Of a DNA stretch of 16,150 bases, positions 1-6,282 are shown one piece after another. The stretch spans positions 1 through 16,150 of the forward strand of contig CANRCH010000023.1 in NCBI GenBank assembly GCA_947629065.1. Reading direction: 5' to 3'. A program made the position numbers and the translations under genes. Under the pieces are notes generated by a model. That model worked only from the letters and a program-made list of their open reading frames with translations, did no database searches and had not been told where the DNA came from. This stretch comes from an uncultured Aliarcobacter sp. GTDB taxonomy: Bacteria > Campylobacterota > Campylobacteria > Campylobacterales > Arcobacteraceae. The first letter of the stretch is position 1. Each line of letters opens with the position of its first letter.

Positions 1-161
1 GAGTTGCAACAGCAACTATTAGAAATTGGCGAAGAGAAAAACCAAAACTTTATGAAATAGTAATGAAAGGCTTCGCATTTGAAGAGGCTGTAAAAAAAGC
101 ACAAGAAAATGCAGATGAGTTAAAAGCACTTGAAGAGAAGTTTAAGATTAAAAAACAGTAA
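1..161 (+). CDS. 3' end of a small probable helix-turn-helix protein (partial)
   Basis: The window opens inside a reading frame that ends at a TAA at 159-161. The visible tail is about 52 residues. It begins with a segment resembling a recognition helix (VATATIRNWRREKPKLYE), where the T-I-R-N-W-R pattern is typical of DNA-contacting helices in small phage- or plasmid-style HTH proteins. A charged helix rich in E and K follows and ends in KFKIKKQ. The 5' end and the rest of the HTH lie outside the window, so family and length cannot be judged. A 10-bp hairpin immediately follows the stop. A DNA-binding role is inferred from this one motif only. Confidence 0.55.
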   Translation, partial: VATATIRNWRREKPKLYEIVMKGFAFEEAVKKAQENADELKALEEKFKIKKQ

Positions 162-168
162 AAGTATT

Positions 169-195
169 AAAGTTGAGATTTTAAGTCTCAACTTT
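169..195. terminator. Bidirectional hairpin terminator between convergent genes
   Basis: AAAGTTGAGA at 169-178 pairs perfectly with TCTCAACTTT at 186-195 around a 7-base loop. On the plus strand the 3' arm runs into a T5 run at 193-197, as in a Rho-independent terminator for the gene ending at 161. The stop codon of the minus-strand gene (188-190) lies inside the 3' arm, so the hairpin probably serves both transcripts. Confidence 0.7.
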
Positions 196-406
196 TTGTA
201 GGAGTTACATAATTTTCTGTTTTTATATTTTCTTCTACAGGCATTTGATTTGTTTTTCCACATCTAGGGCAAGGGTTAGCTGTATTTGAATAACAAGCAT
301 AGCAAAACATTGTATTACAAGTTTCACAACTAAGTTTACAATGTTTACAAACATAAGTTTTTTCTCTTTTCATCTTCTGCTTTTTCTTTATAAACCATCC
401 AAACAT
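188..406 (-). CDS. Small eight-cysteine zinc-ribbon-like protein
   Basis: This is a 72-residue protein of unknown function. It has four CxxC pairs (C20/C23, C27/C30, C35/C38, C46/C49), enough ligands for two zinc sites, as in small zinc-ribbon or RING-like folds. A basic N-terminus (KKKQKMKREK) precedes the Cys region and the tail is polar. The start at 406 is supported by AAAGGA five bases upstream of the ATG; Met12 is a weaker alternative with no comparable site. A promoter with TTGTAT (459-454), a 17-base spacer and TATACT (436-431) sits about 25 bases upstream, so the gene is probably transcribed alone. Metal binding is inferred from Cys spacing. The last CxxC (CPRCG) is the most ribbon-like. 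I cannot name a partner or process. Confidence 0.75.
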   Translation of the reverse strand: MFGWFIKKKQKMKREKTYVCKHCKLSCETCNTMFCYACYSNTANPCPRCGKTNQMPVEENIKTENYVTPTKS

Positions 407-430
407 AGTAATCCTTTCTTAAATAAAAGA

Positions 431-459
431 AGTATAGTTTATAGATTTTCTCTATACAA
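431..459 (-). promoter_or_regulatory. Sigma-70-type promoter for the eight-Cys protein
   Basis: On the minus strand, TTGTAT (459-454) is followed after 17 bases by TATACT (436-431), about 25 bases before the ATG at 406. Both boxes match the consensus at four or five of six positions, and the spacing is ideal. Confidence 0.5.
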
Positions 460-470
460 TGATTTGTATC

Positions 471-489
471 AAAGATTCGAACTATCTTT
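471..489. other. Short hairpin in the divergent intergenic region
   Basis: AAAGAT (471-476) and ATCTTT (484-489) form a 6-bp stem around the loop TCGAACT, followed by TT AATTT. It lies upstream of both divergent genes (406 minus, 574 plus). It could be an operator, a weak terminator, or chance in AT-rich DNA. Confidence 0.25.
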
Positions 490-573
490 TAATTTAAATA
501 TATTCATAATATAAAATGGCTAATTCCAATCCAATATATAGTAAAATACAAAAAATTCCAAAAAAGAGAAAAG

Positions 574-1116
574 ATGAAAGACTATATCTTAAACCGTTAT
601 GACAAAGACCAAAATGGAAACTTAATAATCAAAATTTTCACATCGAAAATTGAAGACTTATATGAAGATTATGACAAAAAATCATCATTTATAAAAAAAG
701 ATTTGAAATACAAACTTGAAGAGTATCTTTTTGAAAGTGTTGATGAGATAGGAAATACTCCTTTTGTTTTACAATTTAATTTTGAAGAAAAATCAACTAT
801 TGAATCTGTAAAAAGGCTTCAAAGTAGTATAAATGAGTATTTTTCATATCTTATTTTTTTGGAAAAAAAGAGTATGAAAGAGAGTTTAAAAAACTCTATT
901 ATATTTTTTATTCTTGGATTTTTGCTTGTATTTATCTCTTTTTCATTATCTGACCACGAAAATATTGGATATAAAATTGTATCAGAAAGTATTATGATAG
1001 GTGGTTGGGTTGCACTTTGGGAAGCACTGGCTACTATTTTAGTAAACTGGTTACCACTAAAGAAAAACCTAAATATCTATCAAAAAATAGCACAAGCAAA
1101 AGTAGAGATTTTTTAA
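574..1116 (+). CDS. Hypothetical two-helix inner-membrane protein
   Basis: This 180-residue protein belongs to no family I recognise. Residues 1-100 are soluble and charged, with a predicted alpha/beta then helical character. Two hydrophobic segments follow at about 108-125 and 138-160, separated by a short polar loop (SDHENIGYK), and a short amphipathic tail ends the protein. This layout puts both termini on the same side, probably the cytoplasm. The second helix carries two Trp and a Glu (GGWVALWEAL), unusual for a plain anchor and perhaps functional. The start at 574 follows the purine run AAGAGAAAAG, a weak ribosome site. No convincing promoter was found in the AT-rich leader. The gene converges on the DapD-like gene and its stop codon lies in their shared hairpin. 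It could be a sensor or scaffold protein, but nothing in the sequence decides this. Confidence 0.7.
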   Translation: MKDYILNRYDKDQNGNLIIKIFTSKIEDLYEDYDKKSSFIKKDLKYKLEEYLFESVDEIGNTPFVLQFNFEEKSTIESVKRLQSSINEYFSYLIFLEKKSMKESLKNSIIFFILGFLLVFISFSLSDHENIGYKIVSESIMIGGWVALWEALATILVNWLPLKKNLNIYQKIAQAKVEIF

Positions 1117-1144
1117 ATAAATAGCAAAAAATTGCTATTTATTT
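1115..1144. terminator. Shared hairpin covering both convergent stop codons
   Basis: The 13-base arm at 1115-1127 (AAATAAATAGCAA) is perfectly complementary to 1132-1144 (TTGCTATTTATTT), with a 4-base A loop. The plus-gene stop (1114-1116) enters the left arm and the minus-gene stop (1139-1141) lies in the right arm. The stem is AT-rich, with T-rich 3' arms on both strands, so it could terminate both transcripts. Confidence 0.65.
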
Positions 1145-1828
1145 TAGTAAACTTGCTTTACAAGAAGTTTCATCATCAGAAGGAATAATATGTTGCAATG
1201 CTCTTGCATATTTTCCTACATAATCAACTCTTGGATATTTATCTGCAATTTTTAGTAAAACTTCATTTTGTCTTAACCACTCAAGCTCTATTGGTTTGTT
1301 ATCAATCCACGCACAATTTACCAAAAGATTTTCAATATCTTCAAGATTTACATCTTCAACTTTTTTGCTATGTTTTGCATATAGTTTCAAATAAGCACTC
1401 TCTACACTTTGTGGTTTTTCATCTTCAAAAATAAAAACAACTCTAAAATCATCAGCACTTAATCCACTATCAATAGGCAAACTTGCAAGTGTAGAAACTA
1501 CTTGAAGATTTTTGTGTTTCTCTTTTTCTTCATAAAAAGGCTTATAGCATTTTATACAAAAAGTTAAAAAATCATCACTCAAAGGAAAAACTGCTTCACT
1601 TTTTGAAAAATCAGCACTAGGAAAACTTCCTTTTATAGCTGAAAGAAAAATAGCTGCACTTTTTTCATTTTCATTCCAGTTTATAGCTGGATAAATAGCT
1701 TGTAGAGTTTGATTTTTTAAAACTCCTTTATCAACTCTTGCAATTGCAAAAGCAAGTGGTTTTCTATACCAAGATTGCTCTTTTATATTTTCAACTAATC
1801 TTTCAAAGTCCTCTTTTGTATTTACCAT
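1139..1828 (-). CDS. DapD-like N-terminal domain protein lacking the catalytic beta-helix
   Basis: The 229 residues match the N-terminal half of the long DapD type, tetrahydrodipicolinate N-succinyltransferase, the lysine/diaminopimelate enzyme. Recalled Pseudomonas and Campylobacter DapD sequences share the order FEDE.P.S.E.AYLKLY (about 134-150), a Val/Asn-Leu segment then N-AW (171-174), IELEWLR (180-186) and HIIP (213-216). In the full enzyme (roughly 340-400 residues) the left-handed beta-helix that binds succinyl-CoA begins just after HIIP. Here the protein ends 13 residues later, so the transferase domain is absent. No remnant of it is visible downstream, where a convergent gene starts at once. 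AGGAG lies about six bases before the ATG, and priA is 37 bases upstream, so it is probably co-transcribed. It may be a decayed paralogue or a retained regulatory/oligomerisation module. Succinyltransferase activity is not expected. Confidence 0.7.
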   Translation of the reverse strand: MVNTKEDFERLVENIKEQSWYRKPLAFAIARVDKGVLKNQTLQAIYPAINWNENEKSAAIFLSAIKGSFPSADFSKSEAVFPLSDDFLTFCIKCYKPFYEEKEKHKNLQVVSTLASLPIDSGLSADDFRVVFIFEDEKPQSVESAYLKLYAKHSKKVEDVNLEDIENLLVNCAWIDNKPIELEWLRQNEVLLKIADKYPRVDYVGKYARALQHIIPSDDETSCKASLLK

Positions 1829-1865
1829 TTTTTCTCCTTTTTCTTTAATCTATTGTACAAAAAAT

Positions 1866-3713
1866 CTAATAAATAGTATCCATATCAATCATTGCATTTG
1901 GGCTTTTTATACTATGCAAAGCTTGTAACAAAGCTTTTGTATTACTTGATCTTAAAACTATTTCATATCTATATTTATTTGAAATTTTAAAAATAGCACA
2001 CTCTCCAAAACCTACAACTTCAATATCTTTTATAGATTTAAAAAGCTTCACAAAATCGCTCATCTCTTCTTGAACTTTTAGCCCATTTGTATGAGAAAAC
2101 ACTACACGGGCTAGTTTTACAAAAGGTGGATAAAGCTCTTTTCTAAACTCCATTTCATCTTCCAAAAACTCCAAATAACTTGAATTTTCTAAATAGTGTT
2201 TAAAAAAATCTTCATTTTTTGTCTCAATTAAAACCTCTCCAAAACCACTTCTTCCGCTTCTTCCAGAGATTTGTAAAAGCATACTTAAAGCCATTTGCCT
2301 TGCTTTATATGAGTTCATATTTAATAAACTATCAATTCCAATTACAACTGCTAGTTTCACATTGTGATAATCATGCCCCTTTGAAAGCATTTGCGTTCCT
2401 ACAAGAATATCAATTTTGCAAGAGTTGAAATCATTTAAAATCTCTTTTAATCTCTTCTCACTTTTTATCTCATCTCTATCAAATCTTTGAATAATATTTT
2501 GTGGAAAAAGCTCTTTTAACTCCTCTTCAATCTGTGCAGTTCCCACACGATTGTTTGAAATAGCTCCCGTTTTACAAGATGGACAAAAATCTGGAATTCT
2601 TTGTGCAAATCCACAATAATGGCACTTTAAAGCTAAATCATTTTTATGCAAACTCATAGAAACACTACAATATGGGCACTCTACACTTTTACCACAATCA
2701 AAACAGATTTGATACTTAAAATTTGCCCTTGTTGGCAAAAAAACTATTACTTGATGATTATTTTCTAAGCACTCTTTTATTTTATTATATGTATTTGCCG
2801 AGATATTTTGGCTTGAATGCTCAAAAATATAGCTCTCTTTTGTTTCAAAAAAAGTTCTATCTAGTACAAACTTTGGCATATTTTTATATGAGTTAATTGA
2901 TGGAGTTGCACTTCCTAAAATGAGTCTTAAATCATATTTTTTTGCTATATAAATACTTAAATCTTTTGCATTGTATCGTGGTTTACTGTCACTTTTGTAT
3001 GAATCATCATGCTCTTCATCTACGATTATTAGTTTTAGGTTTGAAAATGGTAAAAAAAGTGCAGATCTTGCACCTGCAATTAGTTTTATCTCTCCTTTTT
3101 GAAGCTTTTCTAAAATATCTTTTCTTTTTTTACTACTTACTTTTGAGTGCCAAATAGCTAAACTTTTTCCAAAAACTTTTTCAAGTCTTTTTTGCATTTG
3201 TGGAGTTAAAGAAATTTCTGGCATCAAAAAAACAGCTTGTGAATTTTGTTTTAAAATCTCTTCAATAGTTTTTATATAGATCTCTGTTTTTCCAGCTCCA
3301 GTTGCTGCAAATAGAAGTGCTTGTTTTTCTCTATCTAAAAACTCTTTTGCTTCATTTTGAAACTCTGAAAGCAGAATTTCACTTGAAAAATCTATATTTA
3401 TATCACTTTGCTCTATATTTTTATCAAAACTTTGAAAAAGTCCCAAAGCTTCACCCAAAGAACAAACATAATATTTTGAGATAAAACTAGCAATTTCAAG
3501 CATATTTTTACTATAAAAACTAGAACTTACTTCCAAAATATCGCTACAGATAAATTCAGGTTTTGCTACCTCTTTTATTATAACTGCTTCTTGATTTTTT
3601 TTGATTCTTGCAAGTTTTACAAGAACTTTTGTTCCAATTTCAAGCTTTTCTATGCTTTGATAAGTTAAGTTTTGTAAAGGTGATTTTAAAATAGAAAGTT
3701 CATAATAGTTCAT
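1866..3713 (-). CDS. priA: Primosomal protein N' (PriA), replication-restart helicase
   Basis: PriA is a 3'-to-5' superfamily 2 helicase that binds stalled forks and D-loops and starts reloading of the replicative helicase. The N-terminal DNA-binding region (about 1-110) precedes Walker A AATGAGKT (136-143), DEEH (232-235), the motif III segment GSATPS (267-272), GTQMLSKGH (439-447) and motif VI QISGRSGR (481-488). A zinc module with eight Cys (337, 340, 346, 349, 364, 367, 377, 380) is inserted between the helicase lobes, as in all PriA. The 615 residues are shorter than E. coli PriA (732) but normal for Campylobacterota. The ATG overlaps the upstream pseudopilin stop by four bases (ATGA), so translation is probably coupled. 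The ribosome site is only a weak AAGAG. The first Gly of Walker A is Ala, a mild variation. Confidence 0.97.
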   Translation of the reverse strand: MNYYELSILKSPLQNLTYQSIEKLEIGTKVLVKLARIKKNQEAVIIKEVAKPEFICSDILEVSSSFYSKNMLEIASFISKYYVCSLGEALGLFQSFDKNIEQSDINIDFSSEILLSEFQNEAKEFLDREKQALLFAATGAGKTEIYIKTIEEILKQNSQAVFLMPEISLTPQMQKRLEKVFGKSLAIWHSKVSSKKRKDILEKLQKGEIKLIAGARSALFLPFSNLKLIIVDEEHDDSYKSDSKPRYNAKDLSIYIAKKYDLRLILGSATPSINSYKNMPKFVLDRTFFETKESYIFEHSSQNISANTYNKIKECLENNHQVIVFLPTRANFKYQICFDCGKSVECPYCSVSMSLHKNDLALKCHYCGFAQRIPDFCPSCKTGAISNNRVGTAQIEEELKELFPQNIIQRFDRDEIKSEKRLKEILNDFNSCKIDILVGTQMLSKGHDYHNVKLAVVIGIDSLLNMNSYKARQMALSMLLQISGRSGRSGFGEVLIETKNEDFFKHYLENSSYLEFLEDEMEFRKELYPPFVKLARVVFSHTNGLKVQEEMSDFVKLFKSIKDIEVVGFGECAIFKISNKYRYEIVLRSSNTKALLQALHSIKSPNAMIDMDTIY

Positions 3714-4138
3714 TCTAAACTCTTACAAAGCTCTTCTTTACTTGTACAAATAAAAGAGTATCCATCAAAAGCAAACTCGAAAATATCATCTTTTACAAAA
3801 AACAGATATTTACTATCTGAAATTTTTGCCCATAAACCAGACTTTTTTTCACTATTTGTTGTAGAAAATATTGTTTCATCTAAAATATTTGAAAAAAGCT
3901 TTTCATTTTCAACTCCACTTTTTGCACTATCAAGATTTGATAGTTTTTCATCTTTTTGAAGTAAAATATTTTTTGTTTTTTGTTTTTTTATACCATTTTG
4001 AATAAGTGCTATTTGTGATTTTAGAGTGATTAAATCACTATTTTTTAAGATATTTTGAACCTTTGGGAAAAAAAAAGCTGTAATAATTGATAAAATCAAA
4101 ATAGCAAAAATTATTTCAATTAAAGAAAAAGCTTTTAT
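3710..4138 (-). CDS. Type II/IV pseudopilin with probable AUA start
   Basis: A prepilin-type protein of about 142 residues. With the start at 4138 it begins (M)KA-FSLIEIIFAILILSII, a classical prepilin peptidase site. Cleavage would fall after Ala3, Phe becomes +1 and Glu +5, and a hydrophobic helix follows. The C-terminal part has the Trp..Y....F.F..Y.F.C layout of Campylobacterota pseudopilins. The frame has a TAA at 4141-4139 directly before the codon ATA (4138-4136), and no ATG, GTG or TTG precedes the signal. GAAGGA sits six bases upstream of that ATA. The first conventional codon, TTG at 4099, lies inside the helix, would destroy the signal and has no ribosome site. The protein is likely a minor pilin of a secretion or DNA-uptake system, as in Campylobacter transformation. 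The 3' end overlaps priA by four bases. Confidence 0.75.
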   Translation of the reverse strand: MKAFSLIEIIFAILILSIITAFFFPKVQNILKNSDLITLKSQIALIQNGIKKQKTKNILLQKDEKLSNLDSAKSGVENEKLFSNILDETIFSTTNSEKKSGLWAKISDSKYLFFVKDDIFEFAFDGYSFICTSKEELCKSLE

Positions 4139-4345
4139 TTAAAATCCTTCAAGTTTTTTTGTAATACTCTCTACATCTTTTTTAAAAGTTCTAAACTCTT
4201 GATGTAGGTTTAAATAGGCAATTAAAAGCTGTTTTAAATCGTTATTATTTTTTGGATCCAAAAATCTACAAAGTTCAGCTTCCAAAACTTCATCAGCTTT
4301 TATTGTATATGCAAGATTATTTATGTGAAATGTTATATCTTTCAT
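4139..4345 (-). CDS. Small protein, possibly ZapA-like
   Basis: A 68-residue protein with a short beta-like N-terminus (ITFHINNLAYTIKADE) and then two helical stretches, the second long and heptad-like (about 37-66). ZapA proteins, which bundle FtsZ filaments, begin with a similar two-strand unit and end with a long coiled-coil helix, but are usually 90 residues or more. The resemblance is therefore only in layout. Its ATG overlaps the stop of the coiled-coil gene upstream by four bases (ATGA), which implies coupled expression. The order coiled-coil gene then zapA is common in other proteobacteria and is the second reason for suspecting ZapA. Its own 3' end carries the ribosome site of the pseudopilin gene, which starts at the next codon in the same frame. 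Confidence 0.65.
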   Translation of the reverse strand: MKDITFHINNLAYTIKADEVLEAELCRFLDPKNNNDLKQLLIAYLNLHQEFRTFKKDVESITKKLEGF

Positions 4346-4539
4346 TTTTTATTTGCCTCTATAAGTGCTATGGTTCTATTTAGTTGCAAAAGCATATCTT
4401 GGTTATTTCTAACTAGTTCATCATTTGATGTTTTATGCTCTTCAAGTTCCTGTTTTAAAGCTAGATTTTCAAGCTTTACTCTATGATACTCTTCTAAAAC
4501 ATTTTCAATTTTACTATTTAAAGTATCAATAATATCCAT
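4342..4539 (-). CDS. Short coiled-coil protein, ZapB / TIGR02449-like
   Basis: Sixty-five residues, almost all in a continuous heptad pattern with Leu/Ile/Val core positions and alternating charge (for example KIENVLEEYHRVKLENLALK). This matches short cell-division coiled coils of the ZapB and TIGR02449 kind in length and pattern, although coiled coils converge easily. AAAGGG lies eight bases upstream of the ATG. The gene sits 14 bases after the TerB-like gene and overlaps the next gene by four bases. If the ZapB/ZapA reading is right, both proteins would act at the FtsZ ring. The evidence is sequence texture and gene order, not catalytic residues. Confidence 0.7.
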   Translation of the reverse strand: MDIIDTLNSKIENVLEEYHRVKLENLALKQELEEHKTSNDELVRNNQDMLLQLNRTIALIEANKK

Positions 4540-4553
4540 AAATTAAATCCCTT

Positions 4554-4979
4554 TTATGCTCTTAAAGCTTCATTTTCTTTTTCATTTATGAAAACTTTAG
4601 CAACTTCATAAAGCATTGAAACTGATTTTCCCCAAGATGAATAATCTTTTAAATCTTTTAAATCCATCTCAAAATAGTGAAATATTTTATCCATTAAAAT
4701 CTGTTCATTTATATTGAAATTTTGGTCAATATGTATTAAAATCATTAGTTCTAAAACTACAATTCTTTTGCTTTTTTCACTTTTAAAGTGTCTTAAAGTA
4801 TCCTCTAAAGAGAAAGTTTTCATATCAAAAGAGTCTATATTTTCGATTCCCATCTCATCACAATACTCTTTTATAATCTCTTCTTCACTTCTTCCAAAAT
4901 CATTGTCAATTCTTGCTAAATAGTGTGCTAGTTGTAAAAAAGCAAATTTCTCTCTTGCTTGAAGTTTCATCAATAACAT
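4554..4979 (-). CDS. TerB-like all-helical protein
   Basis: A 141-residue protein, predicted all-helical and acidic. Near the N-terminus is a helix followed by ARIDNDFGRSEEEII (about 22-36), the acidic D.D....E.E turn seen in TerB and in the N-terminal domain of DjlA-type cochaperones. A second copy of this layout (IHIDQNFNINEQILMDKI) follows at about 82-99, as expected for the duplicated TerB fold. TerB domains are linked to metal sensing and membrane-associated stress complexes, but the role of this stand-alone copy is unknown. AGGA lies nine bases before the first ATG; Met4 would be too far from it. A TATAAT box at 5019-5014 marks a likely promoter, making this the first gene of the cluster that runs to the DapD-like gene. 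Confidence 0.65.
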   Translation of the reverse strand: MLLMKLQAREKFAFLQLAHYLARIDNDFGRSEEEIIKEYCDEMGIENIDSFDMKTFSLEDTLRHFKSEKSKRIVVLELMILIHIDQNFNINEQILMDKIFHYFEMDLKDLKDYSSWGKSVSMLYEVAKVFINEKENEALRA

Positions 4980-5013
4980 ATTTTAAAATCCTATTTTTTA
5001 TATTTAAGCTTAT

Positions 5014-5019
5014 ATTATA
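5014..5019 (-). promoter_or_regulatory. -10 box upstream of the TerB-like to priA cluster
   Basis: A perfect TATAAT on the minus strand, 34 bases before the ATG at 4979, in the 73-base gap after the flavoprotein gene. No clear -35 box is seen, which is usual for Campylobacterota promoters. The surroundings are AT-rich, so chance occurrence is possible. Confidence 0.4.
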
Positions 5020-5052
5020 TAATATTTTTACTAATTTAGAGTAAATATTGTT

Positions 5053-6282
5053 TTAATCTTTTAATTTACCAGCCAAAAATCCACTTGAAAATGACCATTG
5101 AAGATTGTATCCACCGCAAGGTCCATCAATATCCACTAACTCTCCACAAAAATATAATCCATTTACAATTTTACTTTGCATAGTTTTTGAGTCAATCTCT
5201 TTTAAACTAACTCCTCCTCTAGTTATCATAGCTTGTCTAAAACCATCGTGTCCAACTATTGTAAAAGGTGTCCAAGCAAGAGTTTTGATAAGTTTTTCTC
5301 TTTTTATTCCAACAATCTGTTTAAAACGCAAATTTACATCTATTTCACAGATATTTAAAATCTCATTTGAGACACTACTAGCCAATAGTGTTTCAAGATT
5401 TTGCAAAATTGTATCTGTAGGATTTTTGCTTATTTCATCTTTTAGATGCTTATAAATCTCATCTTCATTTTTGCCTTTTAAGAAATTTATTAAAAGTGGA
5501 ACTTCATCAAACTTAGCTAATATGGGAGTAATTTCTCTTGCAAAATCAAGTATCACGGGACCTCTTAGCCCCTCTTTTGTGAAGATTAAATCTCCACTTA
5601 GTTTTAGGTTTTTATACTTTTTTATATCTACTTTTAAAATAGCTTTTGCAATAGTATCAGCTTTACAAGCTGCAAAGTTTTTCTCTTTTGTAAAAAGTGG
5701 CATCATTGCTGGATGGGTATTTGTGATTTTATGTCCAAAACTTGAAGCAAATTTGTATCCATCTCCACTTGCTCCCAAAGTTGGATAACCTAACCCTCCT
5801 GTTGCTAAAACTAGATTAAAACTTCTAAAAACCTCATATTTGCTACTTAAAACAAATTTATCTTCCATTCTCTCTATATTTTCAATATTTACAGAGGTTT
5901 TTACACTAACTTCTAGTCTTTTTAATTCATTTAAAAGTGAATCAATAATTATGCTAGAACTATGATTTATAGGAAATATTCTAAATCCATCTCTTGCTAT
6001 TGTTTCTACTCCAATTGAAGCAAAAAAAGATAGAAGTTCATCTCTTGAAAGTTCATTTAGTGAATCTTTTATAAATCTTCCATTCTTTCCGAACTTTTCG
6101 CAAAATTCATCTTGACTTAGAGTATTTGTAAGGTTGCATTTTCCGCCACCTGTTGCTTTTAGTTTCAGTGCAATTTGTGGCATTTTTTCAAGTAAAAGAA
6201 CCTTTTTACCATCTTTTGCTGCACTAATACTTGCTAATATTCCAGCAGGACCAGCTCCTAGAACTATACAATCATATATCAT
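5053..6282 (-). CDS. HI0933/BaiN-type FAD-dependent flavoprotein
   Basis: A 409-residue member of the HI0933-like flavoprotein family (NAD(P)/FAD-dependent oxidoreductase). Residues 3-33 form the dinucleotide fold with GAGPAG (9-14), ending in an acidic LLLEK. TGGGKCN (44-50) is the family's signature second FAD contact. LVLATGG lies mid-protein. The C-terminus has GLYFCGE (375-381) and then GPCGGYNLQWSFSSG, the other strongly conserved signature. Length is standard. The physiological substrate of most members is unknown; one relative (BaiN) acts on bile acids, which should not be assumed here. AAGAGG lies five bases upstream of the ATG, inside the RhuM coding end. The ATG overlaps the RhuM stop by four bases, so the two are probably translated together. 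Confidence 0.93.
   Translation of the reverse strand: MIYDCIVLGAGPAGILASISAAKDGKKVLLLEKMPQIALKLKATGGGKCNLTNTLSQDEFCEKFGKNGRFIKDSLNELSRDELLSFFASIGVETIARDGFRIFPINHSSSIIIDSLLNELKRLEVSVKTSVNIENIERMEDKFVLSSKYEVFRSFNLVLATGGLGYPTLGASGDGYKFASSFGHKITNTHPAMMPLFTKEKNFAACKADTIAKAILKVDIKKYKNLKLSGDLIFTKEGLRGPVILDFAREITPILAKFDEVPLLINFLKGKNEDEIYKHLKDEISKNPTDTILQNLETLLASSVSNEILNICEIDVNLRFKQIVGIKREKLIKTLAWTPFTIVGHDGFRQAMITRGGVSLKEIDSKTMQSKIVNGLYFCGELVDIDGPCGGYNLQWSFSSGFLAGKLKD

Noticed and set aside
471..489. TTCGAAC motif resembling a tRNA T-loop
   Set aside because: No acceptor, D or anticodon arms could be built around it; only a 6-bp hairpin remains.
3710..4099. TTG at 4099 as the start of the pseudopilin
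   Set aside because: It would begin in the middle of the hydrophobic helix, lose the KA-FSLIE peptidase site and lacks any ribosome site; ATA at 4138 fits the signal and GAAGGA spacing.
5105..5788. Two plus-strand open frames opposite the flavoprotein gene
   Set aside because: They have no ribosome sites or family signatures, and the minus strand encodes a clear conserved flavoprotein.
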